Shown: piece by piece, positions 34,406 through 42,195 of the stretch
Numbering within the stretch: the first letter of the stretch is position 1
Layout of the letters: every line of letters begins with the position of its first letter
DNA from: Sphingomonas sp. NFR04
GTDB lineage: Bacteria > Pseudomonadota > Alphaproteobacteria > Sphingomonadales > Sphingomonadaceae
Assembly: GCF_900114095.1 (NCBI RefSeq)
Contig: NZ_FORV01000007.1
Coordinates: 1-64,000 of the forward strand
Direction: 5' to 3'
Length of the DNA: 64,000 nt
Notes under the pieces: model-generated
What the model was told of the DNA's origin: nothing
Databases searched by the model: none
The model's input: the letters and a program-made list of their open reading frames with translations, nothing else
Translations under genes and position numbers: made by a program

Positions 34406-34977
34406 TCCTGCCCGCGCTCGTCGCGGTGCCGGGCGTCGCTTCCGCACAGGAAGCGGTCGCCACGGCACCGACCGAGCCGGTGGCGCTGTTCCGTGCGGTG
34501 TGCATGGGCGGCAGCGCCCGGTTGACTCGTGGCATGGCGGAGCCGGCGACCTATGCGACGCTGCCGCTGCCCGCGCAGCGCGCGATCGGCATCGGCGCCG
34601 CCGCGACCGCCAATGCCGCCGATGCGCTTAAGGCGCCCGCCCCCGAGCCGGCCAAGGTGCCCAACAGCATCTACCGCATCGCCGGCGGCAACACCTATCT
34701 GTTCGTCCCCAAGGCCGGCACCGGCACGGGCACCCTCGCCGAAAGCTGCATGGTCCTGTGGATCGGCGGCGGCGACGATTATCTCGCGGCCCGCAGGATC
34801 GTGCTGCCGAGCGAGGAAAAGGTGCCGCTCTATGCGCGCCCCGAATCCAAGCCCGACCGCGCGACCTTCACGGCCGCTTCGTTCGGAACGACGCAATATT
34901 CGCTCGCCACGTTCGGCGGCTGGATTGCGCTGCGCTCCTTTACCCCTCCTCCCAGCGACCCGGAAAAGGCGAACTGA
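34375..34977 (+). CDS. Exported protein of unknown function in the mdh-sucD gap
   Basis: A 200-residue protein with a signal peptide (LLARLILPALVAVPGVASA) whose first eleven codons overlap the end of mdh in another frame. The mature part has two cysteines (VCMGG, ESCMV), possibly a disulfide, and no recognised domain. It occupies the position where sucC stands in many alphaproteobacterial mdh-sucCD operons. Its stop codon abuts the sucD ATG, so it is translated within the operon. Codon use is like the neighbours. Confidence 0.75.
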   Translation: MQVDRLLARLILPALVAVPGVASAQEAVATAPTEPVALFRAVCMGGSARLTRGMAEPATYATLPLPAQRAIGIGAAATANAADALKAPAPEPAKVPNSIYRIAGGNTYLFVPKAGTGTGTLAESCMVLWIGGGDDYLAARRIVLPSEEKVPLYARPESKPDRATFTAASFGTTQYSLATFGGWIALRSFTPPPSDPEKAN

Positions 34978-35862
34978 ATGAGCATCCTCGTCGACAAGAA
35001 CACCAAGGTCATCGTCCAGGGGATGACCGGTGCCACCGGCACGTTCCACACCGAGCAGGCGCTTGCCTATGGCACGCAGATGGTCGGCGGCGTCACCCCC
35101 GGCAAGGGCGGTAGCACGCATATCGGCCTGCCCGTGTACGACACGGTCGCCGAAGCCAAGGAAAAGACCGGCGCCGATGCCAGCGTGATCTACGTGCCGC
35201 CCCCCTTCGCGGCGGACTCGATCCTCGAGGCGATCGACGCCGAGATCCCGCTGATCGTCGCGATCACCGAAGGCATTCCGGTGCTGGACATGGTGAAGGT
35301 GAAGCGTGCGCTTTCCGGCTCCAAGTCGCGCCTGATCGGCCCGAACTGCCCGGGCGTGCTGACGCCGGGCGAGTGCAAGATCGGCATCATGCCGGGCTCG
35401 ATCTTCTCCAAGGGCTCGGTGGGCGTCGTGTCGCGCTCGGGCACCCTCACCTATGAGGCGGTGTTCCAGACCACCAATGCGGGCCTGGGCCAGACCACCG
35501 CGGTGGGTATCGGCGGTGATCCGGTCAACGGCACCAACTTCATCGACGTGCTGGAGCTGTTCCTGGCCGACGAAGCCACCCAGTCGATCATCATGATCGG
35601 CGAGATCGGCGGCTCGGCGGAAGAAGAAGCCGCCCAGTTCCTGATCGACGAGGCCAAGCGTGGCCGCAAGAAGCCGATGGCCGGCTTCATCGCGGGCCGC
35701 ACCGCGCCTCCGGGCCGCCGCATGGGCCATGCCGGCGCGATCGTCTCGGGCGGCCAGGGCGGTGCCGAAGACAAGATCGCGGCGATGGAAGCCGCCGGCA
35801 TCCGCGTCTCCCCCAGCCCCTCGCTGCTCGGCGAGACGCTGCTGGAAGCGCTGAAGGGCTAA
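34978..35862 (+). CDS. sucD: Succinate-CoA ligase, alpha subunit
   Basis: A 294-residue subunit that carries the phosphohistidine of succinyl-CoA synthetase. VQGMTGATGTFHTEQAL and YDTVAEAKEKTGADASVIYVPPPFA form the CoA-binding domain. The histidine loop is GRRMGHAGAIVSGG, and IGPNCPGVLTPGECKIGIMPG joins the halves. The beta subunit gene sucC is not in this window and must be elsewhere. It starts directly after the preceding stop codon. Confidence 0.96.
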   Translation: MSILVDKNTKVIVQGMTGATGTFHTEQALAYGTQMVGGVTPGKGGSTHIGLPVYDTVAEAKEKTGADASVIYVPPPFAADSILEAIDAEIPLIVAITEGIPVLDMVKVKRALSGSKSRLIGPNCPGVLTPGECKIGIMPGSIFSKGSVGVVSRSGTLTYEAVFQTTNAGLGQTTAVGIGGDPVNGTNFIDVLELFLADEATQSIIMIGEIGGSAEEEAAQFLIDEAKRGRKKPMAGFIAGRTAPPGRRMGHAGAIVSGGQGGAEDKIAAMEAAGIRVSPSPSLLGETLLEALKG

Positions 35863-35872
35863 ACTGCAACGG

Positions 35873-35906
35873 TAGCGCTCCTATATAGGTGGGTATGGGA
35901 GCGCTA
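35873..35906. promoter_or_regulatory. Nine-base inverted repeat before sucA (operator or stem)
   Basis: TAGCGCTCC (35873-35881) and GGAGCGCTA (35898-35906) are exact inverses separated by 16 bases containing TATATA. Each half also holds an AGCGCT palindrome, the core seen in operators of several LacI-family regulators. It could be a twin operator, or a hairpin that sets the sucD/sucA ratio by partial termination or mRNA processing. Confidence 0.45.
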
Positions 35907-35926
35907 ACACGAACGGAAGCATGATC

Positions 35927-38857
35927 ATGGGCTATGAAGGCCTCGACTTCGACGACATCGCCGGCGGTGTGAGCCCCGGCTTCGTCGAGACTTTGTACCG
36001 GCGCTACAAGAGCGATCCGGCTTCGGTGGAACCCAGCTGGCGGACCTGGTTCGAGGGTCTCGAATCGACCGCCTCGGGACCCAGCTGGCAGCGGACCAAC
36101 TGGCCGCTGACCGAAACCGACGCGCTCACGGCCGGGCTCGACCCCACCCAGATGGAGCCCGCGCCGAAGCCCGCCAAGGGCGGCGCGCCGGCCAAGCCGG
36201 CCGCCCCCGCCGCCTCGACCGCGGACGTGACCAAGGCCGCGGAGGATTCGATCCGCGCGATGATGCTGATCCGCACCTACCGGGTACGCGGCCATCTCGC
36301 TGCCAATCTCGATCCGCTGGGCCTCGCCCGGCAGAATCTGCCCGCCGACCTGACGCCGGAATATCACGGCTTCTCGGGCGCCGATCTCGATCGTCCGATC
36401 TATCTCGGCGGCGCGCTCGGCCTGCAGCATGCCACGGTGCGCGAAATCGTCGCGATCCTCCAGGCCAATTACTGCGGTAATGTCGGCCTCGAGTACATGC
36501 ACATCGCCGATGTCGAGGAGCGCCGCTTCCTCCAGGAGCGGATGGAAGGCAAGGACAAGGAGATCAACTTCACGCCGGACGGCAAGAAGGCGATCCTGTC
36601 CAAGGTGATCGAAGCCGAGCAGTGGGAAAAATTCCTCGGCAAGAAATATGTCGGCACCAAGCGGTTCGGCCTCGACGGCGGTGAATCGATGATCCCGGCG
36701 ATGGAAGCGATCATCAAATATGGCGGCCAGCAGGGCGTCCGCGAGATCGTGTACGGCATGGCCCATCGCGGCCGCCTCAACATGCTCGCCAACGTCATGG
36801 AAAAGCCGTTCCGGATCATCTTCCATGAATTCGGCGGCGGTTCGGCCAACCCGGACGACGTCGCCGGTTCGGGCGACGTGAAGTATCACCTCGGCACCTC
36901 CACCGATCGCCAGTTCGACGGCATCAGCGTCCACATGTCGCTGGTCGCCAACCCGTCGCACCTCGAGGCGGCCGATCCGGTCGTGCTCGGCAAGGCGCGC
37001 GCGCTGCAGACGATCCGCGGCGACCTGGAAAAGCACGAGCAGGTGCTGCCGGTGCTGATCCACGGTGACGCGGCGTTCGCCGGCCAGGGCATCGTGTGGG
37101 AGACGCTCGGCTTCTCCGGCATCCGCGGCTACAACACCGGCGGCTGCATCCACTTCGTCATCAACAACCAGGTCGGCTTCACGACGAGCCCGCAGTTCGC
37201 GCGCTCCTCGCCCTATCCGTCGGATGTCGCCAAGGGCGTCCAGGCGCCGATCCTGCACGTCAACGGCGACGATCCCGAAGCCGTGACCTTCGCCTGCAAG
37301 GTGGCGATCGAGTTCCGCCAGGAATTCCACCGCGACATCGTGATCGACATGTGGTGCTATCGCCGCTTCGGCCACAATGAAGGCGACGAGCCCGGCTTCA
37401 CCCAGCCGCTGATGTACCAGAAGATCCGCCAGCACCCCGGTGTGAGCAGCATCTATGGCCAGAAGCTGATCGCCGAGGGCGTGGTCGACCAGGGCTTCAT
37501 CGACGAGAAGACCCACCAGTTCACCACGCTGCTCGAAGGCGAGTTCGAGGCGGGCAAGACCTATCTGCCGAACAAGGCGGACTGGTTCGCCGGCCGCTGG
37601 TCGGGCCTCGGCGCGCCGTCGGACGGTGAAGGCTCGCGGCGCAACGTCGAGACCGGCATCGAGAAGAAGCTGTTCGACAGCCTCGGCCGCACGCTGACCA
37701 CGGTCCCCGAGGATCTCGAGATCCACAAGACCCTCGGCCGCGTGCTCGACGCCAAGCGCGAGATGTTCAAGACGGGCGCGAACTTCGACTGGGCGACCGG
37801 CGAGGCGCTGGCCTTCGGCTCGCTGCTCTCGGAAGGCTATACCGTCCGCCTGTCCGGCCAGGATTCGGGCCGCGGCACCTTCTCGCAGCGCCACGCCGTC
37901 TGGGTCGACCAGAAGACCGAGGCCAAGTACGTGCCGCTCACCACGGTGCCGCATGGCAGCTTCGAGGTGCTCGATTCGCCGCTGAGCGAATATGGCGTGC
38001 TCGGCTTCGAATATGGCTATGCGCTGGCGGATCCGAAGGCGCTGGTGCTGTGGGAAGCGCAGTTCGGCGACTTCGTGAACGGCGCGCAGATCATGATCGA
38101 CCAGTTCATCGCGTCGGGCGAGTCCAAGTGGCTCCGCGCCAACGGCCTGGTGATGCTGCTGCCGCACGGCTATGAAGGCCAGGGCCCCGAGCACAGCTCG
38201 GCGCGTCCGGAGCGCTTCCTCCAGCTCTGCGCGCAGGACAACATGCAGGTGGTGAACATCACCACGCCGGCCAACTATTTCCACCTGCTGCGCCGGCAGA
38301 TGCACCGCAACTTCCGCAAGCCGCTGATCCAGATGACGCCCAAGTCGCTGCTCCGCCACAAGATGGCGGTGTCGAGCGCCGAGGAGTTCCTGGGCGACAG
38401 TCACTTCAAGCGGATCCTGTCGGACCCCAAGGCGCCGGCGGACGCGCAGGTTAAGCGCCTCGTGCTCTGCACCGGCAAGGTGGCGTACGACCTGATGGAA
38501 GCGCGCGATGCGGCCGGCGACCAGAACACCGCGATCGTCCGGATCGAGCAGCTCTACCCGTTCCCGGGCGAGCCGCTGACCGAGCGGCTGAAGCGCATGC
38601 CCAACCTCGAAGAGGTGGTGTGGGCGCAGGAAGAGCCGAAGAACAACGGCTACTGGTTCTTCGTCGAGCCGCTGATCGAGCAATGCCTCATCGACGCGGG
38701 CACCCGCGTCCAGCGTCCGCGCTATGCGGGCCGCTCGGCGGCGGCATCGCCCGCCACCGGCCTGATGAAGCGCCACACCGCAGAGCAGGGCGCGCTCGTT
38801 GCCGACGCGCTCGGCCATAATGTCCGCGATGAAATCCGCCGCACCCGGAAAGGTTGA
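35927..38857 (+). CDS. sucA: 2-oxoglutarate dehydrogenase E1 component
   Basis: A 976-residue thiamine-diphosphate enzyme that decarboxylates 2-oxoglutarate and passes the succinyl group to the E2 lipoyl arm. Marks include FVETLYRRYKSDPASVEPSWRTWFEGL at the N-terminus, an Ala/Pro linker near 85-105, YGMAHRGRLNMLANV, GDAAFAGQGIVWETLGFSG and the pyrimidine-side GYEGQGPEHSSARPERFLQL. The start is set at 35927 because GGAAG lies seven bases before that ATG and only one before the in-frame ATG at 35921. The stop is two bases before the sucB start. Confidence 0.96.
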   Translation: MGYEGLDFDDIAGGVSPGFVETLYRRYKSDPASVEPSWRTWFEGLESTASGPSWQRTNWPLTETDALTAGLDPTQMEPAPKPAKGGAPAKPAAPAASTADVTKAAEDSIRAMMLIRTYRVRGHLAANLDPLGLARQNLPADLTPEYHGFSGADLDRPIYLGGALGLQHATVREIVAILQANYCGNVGLEYMHIADVEERRFLQERMEGKDKEINFTPDGKKAILSKVIEAEQWEKFLGKKYVGTKRFGLDGGESMIPAMEAIIKYGGQQGVREIVYGMAHRGRLNMLANVMEKPFRIIFHEFGGGSANPDDVAGSGDVKYHLGTSTDRQFDGISVHMSLVANPSHLEAADPVVLGKARALQTIRGDLEKHEQVLPVLIHGDAAFAGQGIVWETLGFSGIRGYNTGGCIHFVINNQVGFTTSPQFARSSPYPSDVAKGVQAPILHVNGDDPEAVTFACKVAIEFRQEFHRDIVIDMWCYRRFGHNEGDEPGFTQPLMYQKIRQHPGVSSIYGQKLIAEGVVDQGFIDEKTHQFTTLLEGEFEAGKTYLPNKADWFAGRWSGLGAPSDGEGSRRNVETGIEKKLFDSLGRTLTTVPEDLEIHKTLGRVLDAKREMFKTGANFDWATGEALAFGSLLSEGYTVRLSGQDSGRGTFSQRHAVWVDQKTEAKYVPLTTVPHGSFEVLDSPLSEYGVLGFEYGYALADPKALVLWEAQFGDFVNGAQIMIDQFIASGESKWLRANGLVMLLPHGYEGQGPEHSSARPERFLQLCAQDNMQVVNITTPANYFHLLRRQMHRNFRKPLIQMTPKSLLRHKMAVSSAEEFLGDSHFKRILSDPKAPADAQVKRLVLCTGKVAYDLMEARDAAGDQNTAIVRIEQLYPFPGEPLTERLKRMPNLEEVVWAQEEPKNNGYWFFVEPLIEQCLIDAGTRVQRPRYAGRSAAASPATGLMKRHTAEQGALVADALGHNVRDEIRRTRKG

Positions 38858-38859
38858 GA

Positions 38860-40083
38860 ATGGCCACCGAAGTCAAAGTCCCCGTACTGGGCGAATCGAT
38901 CACCGAAGCTACCGTCGGTGAATGGCTGAAGAACCCGGGCGACCCCGTCCGCGCCGACGAGCCGATCGCCAGCCTCGAGACCGACAAGGTCTCGGTCGAA
39001 GTCCCGTCGCCGGTCGCCGGCGTGATGGGCGAGCAGATCGTCAAGGTCGGCGATACCGTCGAAGTGGGTGCGGTGATCGCGATCATCGCGGGTGAAGGCG
39101 CGGCGGCCGCTCCGGCTGCTGCCCCCGCCGCTGCGGCGCCGGCTGCTACCCCGGCCCCGGCGCCTGCCGCTGCGCCGGCCCCCTCGGCCGATGCCGCGGC
39201 GCTGTCGCCGTCGGTGCGCCGTGCGGTGCTCGAAACGGGTGTCGATCCCTCGACCGTGCAGGGCACCGGCAAGGACGGCCGCCTGACCAAGGACGACGTG
39301 ATCGCCGCCGCCAGCAGCAAGCCTGCTGCGCCGGCTCCGGCTGCCGCGCCGGCACCTGCCGCTGCCCCGGCTTCGACCGGCGGTCGCAAGGAAGAGCGCG
39401 TGCGGATGACCCGCCTGCGCCAGACCGTCGCCAAGCGCCTCAAGGAAGCGCAGAACACCGCTGCCATGCTCACCACGTTCAACGACGTGGACATGACCGC
39501 GGTGATCGAGGCGCGCGCCAAGTACAAGGACCTGTTCGAGAAGAAGCACGGCGTCCGCCTCGGCTTCATGGGCTTCTTCGTGAAGGCCGCGTGCATGGCG
39601 CTGAAGGACATCCCCGGCGTCAACGGCTCGATCGAAGGCGACGAGATCGTCTATCACGATTATTGCGACGTCTCGGTCGCGGTCTCGGCCCCGCAGGGCC
39701 TGGTCGTCCCGGTGATCCGCGATGCGCAGGACCTGTCGGTCGCGGGCATCGAGCGCACGATCGGCGATTTCGGCAAGCGCGCCAAGGACGGCACGCTGAA
39801 GATGGACGAGATGAAGGGCGGTACCTTCACCATCTCCAACGGCGGCGTGTTCGGCTCGCTGATGTCGACTCCGATCATCAACCCGCCGCAGTCGGCCGTG
39901 CTCGGCCTGCACCGCATCGAGGATCGTCCGGTGGTGCACAACGGCCAGGTCGTCGTCCGCCCGATGATGTACCTCGCGCTCAGCTACGACCACCGCCTGG
40001 TCGACGGCCGCGAGGCGGTGACCTTCCTCGTCGCGATCAAGAACGCGATCGAGGATCCGACCCGCCTGCTGATCGACCTCTAA
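38860..40083 (+). CDS. sucB: Dihydrolipoyl succinyltransferase (E2) of 2-oxoglutarate dehydrogenase
   Basis: A 407-residue core protein of the complex. The lipoyl domain (1-77) carries the modified Lys43 in LETDKVSVEVPS. An Ala/Pro linker (about 80-108) leads to the peripheral-subunit-binding domain (PSVRRAVLETGVDPSTVQGTGKDGRLTKDDVI), a second Ala/Pro linker, and the catalytic domain with SYDHRLVDGREAV and its active-site histidine near the C-terminus. The succinyl-specific KKHGVRLGFMGFFVKAA segment is present. It starts two bases after sucA. Confidence 0.96.
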   Translation: MATEVKVPVLGESITEATVGEWLKNPGDPVRADEPIASLETDKVSVEVPSPVAGVMGEQIVKVGDTVEVGAVIAIIAGEGAAAAPAAAPAAAAPAATPAPAPAAAPAPSADAAALSPSVRRAVLETGVDPSTVQGTGKDGRLTKDDVIAAASSKPAAPAPAAAPAPAAAPASTGGRKEERVRMTRLRQTVAKRLKEAQNTAAMLTTFNDVDMTAVIEARAKYKDLFEKKHGVRLGFMGFFVKAACMALKDIPGVNGSIEGDEIVYHDYCDVSVAVSAPQGLVVPVIRDAQDLSVAGIERTIGDFGKRAKDGTLKMDEMKGGTFTISNGGVFGSLMSTPIINPPQSAVLGLHRIEDRPVVHNGQVVVRPMMYLALSYDHRLVDGREAVTFLVAIKNAIEDPTRLLIDL

Positions 40084-40085
40084 TC

Positions 40086-40160
40086 GTGCCCCTGCGAAAG
40101 CAGGGGCCCAGGGTCGCGGCGTACTGCGCTCGCCTTGGGTCTCCGCTTCCGCAGGTGCGC
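40086..40160. repeat. Left hairpin repeat of the GIY-YIG cassette (family C)
   Basis: The first 29 bases (40086-40114) begin GTGC, form a perfect CCCCTGC-GAAA-GCAGGGG hairpin with a GNRA loop, and end CCCAGGGT. A degenerate inverse half (CTTGGGT then GCTTCCGCAGGTGC) follows to 40160. The 29-base unit reappears inverted at 40510-40538 with three changes: two restore a stem pair and one lies in the loop. Confidence 0.8.
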
Positions 40161-40195
40161 AAAGACCAAGGAGAAGCCCTACGAAATCCGGCTGC

Positions 40196-40471
40196 GTGTA
40201 CATCATGGCCAACAAGCGCAACGGCACGATCTATGTCGGATCGACCAGCGACTTGCCCGCCCGAGCGTACCAGCATCGCACCGGCATGATCGAGGGCTTC
40301 ACCAAGGACAAAGGCTGCACGCTCCTCGTCTGGTACGAGGCGCATGAGGATCTGGACGGAGCGCGGCTTCGCGAACGCCAGATGAAGAAATGGAAGCGGG
40401 CGTGGAAGATCGAGCTGATCGAACGCGACAACCCGCAGTGGAAGGATTTGTACGGGACGCTCTTCGGCTGA
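40196..40471 (+). CDS. Small GIY-YIG nuclease domain protein
   Basis: A protein of about 91 residues that is almost only a GIY-YIG domain. VYIMANKRNGTIYVGSTSDLPARAYQHRTG carries the two signature strands, the conserved arginine and the His, and WYEAHEDLDGARLRERQMKKWKRAWKIELIERDNPQWKDLY is the family's C-terminal half. Such nucleases cut DNA with one divalent metal; this small standalone group is common in alphaproteobacteria and uncharacterised. GTG at 40196 is the first standard start but cuts into the first strand. The frame runs on upstream as KSGC behind an ACG codon at 40181, seven bases after AAGGAG, where homologues usually have Met. The gene splits sucB from lpd and lies between inverted hairpin repeats. 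Confidence 0.88.
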   Translation: MYIMANKRNGTIYVGSTSDLPARAYQHRTGMIEGFTKDKGCTLLVWYEAHEDLDGARLRERQMKKWKRAWKIELIERDNPQWKDLYGTLFG

Positions 40472-40509
40472 GTCGCGCGATGGTGCCGGATCGAAGAACG
40501 TCCTTCGCA

Positions 40510-40538
40510 ACCCTGGGCTCCTGCGTTCGCAGGAGCAC
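40510..40538. repeat. Right hairpin repeat of the GIY-YIG cassette (family C, inverted)
   Basis: A 29-base inverse of 40086-40114. It starts ACCCTGGG and contains CTCCTGCGTTCGCAGGAG, an eight-pair stem. Where the left copy has a C:G stem pair this copy has T:A. It lies 39 bases after the nuclease stop and 38 before the lpd start codon. Confidence 0.8.
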
Positions 40539-40576
40539 GGCAAGGCGCCTGACGCGGCGCACGCATGGAGCGGAAA

Positions 40577-41971
40577 ATGGCTGAATATGATTTCGACGTC
40601 CTGATCATCGGTTCCGGCCCCGGCGGCTATGTCGCGGCGATCCGCGCGGCGCAGCTGGGCCTCAAGACCGGCTGCGTCGAGAGCCGCGAGACGCTGGGCG
40701 GCACCTGCCTCAACGTCGGCTGCATCCCCTCCAAGACGCTGCTCAACGCGTCCGAGCTGTTCTACGAAGCCGCCTCGGGCGCGCTCGCCAAGCATGGCGT
40801 GAAGCTGGGCTCGGTCGAGCTCGACCTGCCGGCGATGATGGCCGACAAGGACAAGGCCGTGAAGGGCCTGACCGGCGGCATCGAATTCCTGTTCAAGAAG
40901 AACAAGATCGAGTGGGTGAAGGGCCTCGGCACCTTCATCGATGCGCACACCGTGCAGGTGGGCGAGCGCACCGTCACCGCCAAGAATATCGTGATCGCCA
41001 CCGGCTCGTCGGTGACCCCGCTGCCGGGCGTGACGATCGACCAGAAGGTCGTCGTCGACTCCACCGGCGCGATCGCGCTGGAGAAGGTGCCGGCGAACAT
41101 GGTCGTGATCGGCGGCGGCGTGATCGGGCTCGAGCTCGGCTCGGTCTGGCAGCGCCTCGGCGCCAAGGTGACCGTGGTCGAGTATCTCGACCAGCTGCTC
41201 CCGGGCATGGACGGTGAAGTCCGCAAGGAAGCCGCCAAGATCTTCAAGAAGCAGGGCATGGAGATCAAGCTCTCCACCAAGGTGACCGGCGTCGTCGTCA
41301 ATGGCGACAAGGCCACCGTCACGATCGAGCCCGCCGCCGGCGGCACGCCTGAGACGCTGGAAGCCGATGCCGTGCTCGTCGCGATCGGCCGCCGTCCGAA
41401 CACCGAGGGCCTGGGCCTCGACAAGATCGGCATCACGCCGAACCAGCGCGGCCAGATCGAGACCGACCACAGCTTCCGCACCGCCGTCGACGGCGTGTGG
41501 GCGATCGGCGACGTGATCCCGGGCCCGATGCTCGCGCACAAGGCCGAGGACGAAGGCATCGCGGTCGCCGAGAACATCGCGGGCCTGACCGGCATCGTGA
41601 ACCATGCGGTGATCCCGAGCGTCGTCTACACCCACCCCGAAATCGCCGGCGTCGGCCTCACCGAGGAGCAGGCGCGCGAAAAGGGCGAAGTGAAGGTCGG
41701 CAAGTTCCCGATGGCGGGCAACAGCCGCGCCAAGGCGATCGACGACACCACCGGCTGGGTGAAGGTGATTGCCGACGCCAAGACCGATCGCGTACTCGGC
41801 GCCTGGATCATCACCGCGCCGGCCGGCACGATGATCGCCCAGGTGGCCCAAGCGATGGAGTTCGGCGCGACGTCGGAGGACATCGCCTACACCTGCCATG
41901 CCCACCCGACGCATAGCGAAGCGATCAAGGAAGCGGCGATGGGCGTGCTCGGCAAGCCGATCCACATCTGA
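40577..41971 (+). CDS. lpd: Dihydrolipoyl dehydrogenase (E3)
   Basis: A 464-residue FAD disulfide oxidoreductase that reoxidises the lipoyl group of SucB and makes NADH. FAD motif IIGSGPGGYVAAIRAAQLG; redox pair in GGTCLNVGCIPSK; NAD motif VVIGGGVIGLELGSVW; second FAD motif WAIGDVIPGPMLAHKAEDEG; and C-terminal AYTCHAHPTHSEA with the His-Glu dyad. The ATG at 40577 is preferred because GGAGCGGAA precedes it. It is separated from sucB by the nuclease cassette but clearly belongs to the same complex. Confidence 0.96.
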   Translation: MAEYDFDVLIIGSGPGGYVAAIRAAQLGLKTGCVESRETLGGTCLNVGCIPSKTLLNASELFYEAASGALAKHGVKLGSVELDLPAMMADKDKAVKGLTGGIEFLFKKNKIEWVKGLGTFIDAHTVQVGERTVTAKNIVIATGSSVTPLPGVTIDQKVVVDSTGAIALEKVPANMVVIGGGVIGLELGSVWQRLGAKVTVVEYLDQLLPGMDGEVRKEAAKIFKKQGMEIKLSTKVTGVVVNGDKATVTIEPAAGGTPETLEADAVLVAIGRRPNTEGLGLDKIGITPNQRGQIETDHSFRTAVDGVWAIGDVIPGPMLAHKAEDEGIAVAENIAGLTGIVNHAVIPSVVYTHPEIAGVGLTEEQAREKGEVKVGKFPMAGNSRAKAIDDTTGWVKVIADAKTDRVLGAWIITAPAGTMIAQVAQAMEFGATSEDIAYTCHAHPTHSEAIKEAAMGVLGKPIHI

Positions 41972-41984
41972 TCCCGGTTTAGGC

Positions 41985-42105
41985 CACCCTCACCCTCCCA
42001 TCGCTGGCGCGATGGGCCCCTCCCTCTCCCAAGGGGAGAGGGGTAAAAGTCCCTCTCCCCTTGGGAGAGGGAAGGAGCCGCGAAGCGGCGGAAGGGTGAG
42101 GGTGA
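41985..42105. repeat. Family A palindromic repeat (copy 4)
   Basis: Nested inverse arms: outer CACCCTCACCCT... with AGGGTGAGGGTG, and inner CCCTCTCCCAAGGGGAGAGG with its exact inverse, seven bases apart. It follows lpd and lies before a separate terminator hairpin. Confidence 0.8.
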
Positions 42106-42125
42106 TCCAGCCCACCAAGATCCAA

Positions 42126-42161
42126 AGCAAAACGCCGCCGGCCCCTCGGCGGCGTTTTGCT
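42126..42161 (+). terminator. Terminator after lpd
   Basis: AGCAAAACGCCGCCG and its exact complement form a 15-pair stem with a six-base loop. The stem itself ends in GTTTTGCT, so the 3' arm provides a T-run. It ends the mdh-suc-lpd operon 35 bases before the next gene. Confidence 0.88.
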
Positions 42162-42195
42162 GTTCCGGCTTCTCGAACCGCGCTAACGCCCCCGC

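Noticed and set aside
35687..38818. Long minus-strand frame opposite sucA
   Set aside because: Same GC-bias artefact; sucA on the plus strand has clear catalytic motifs and the antisense product has none.
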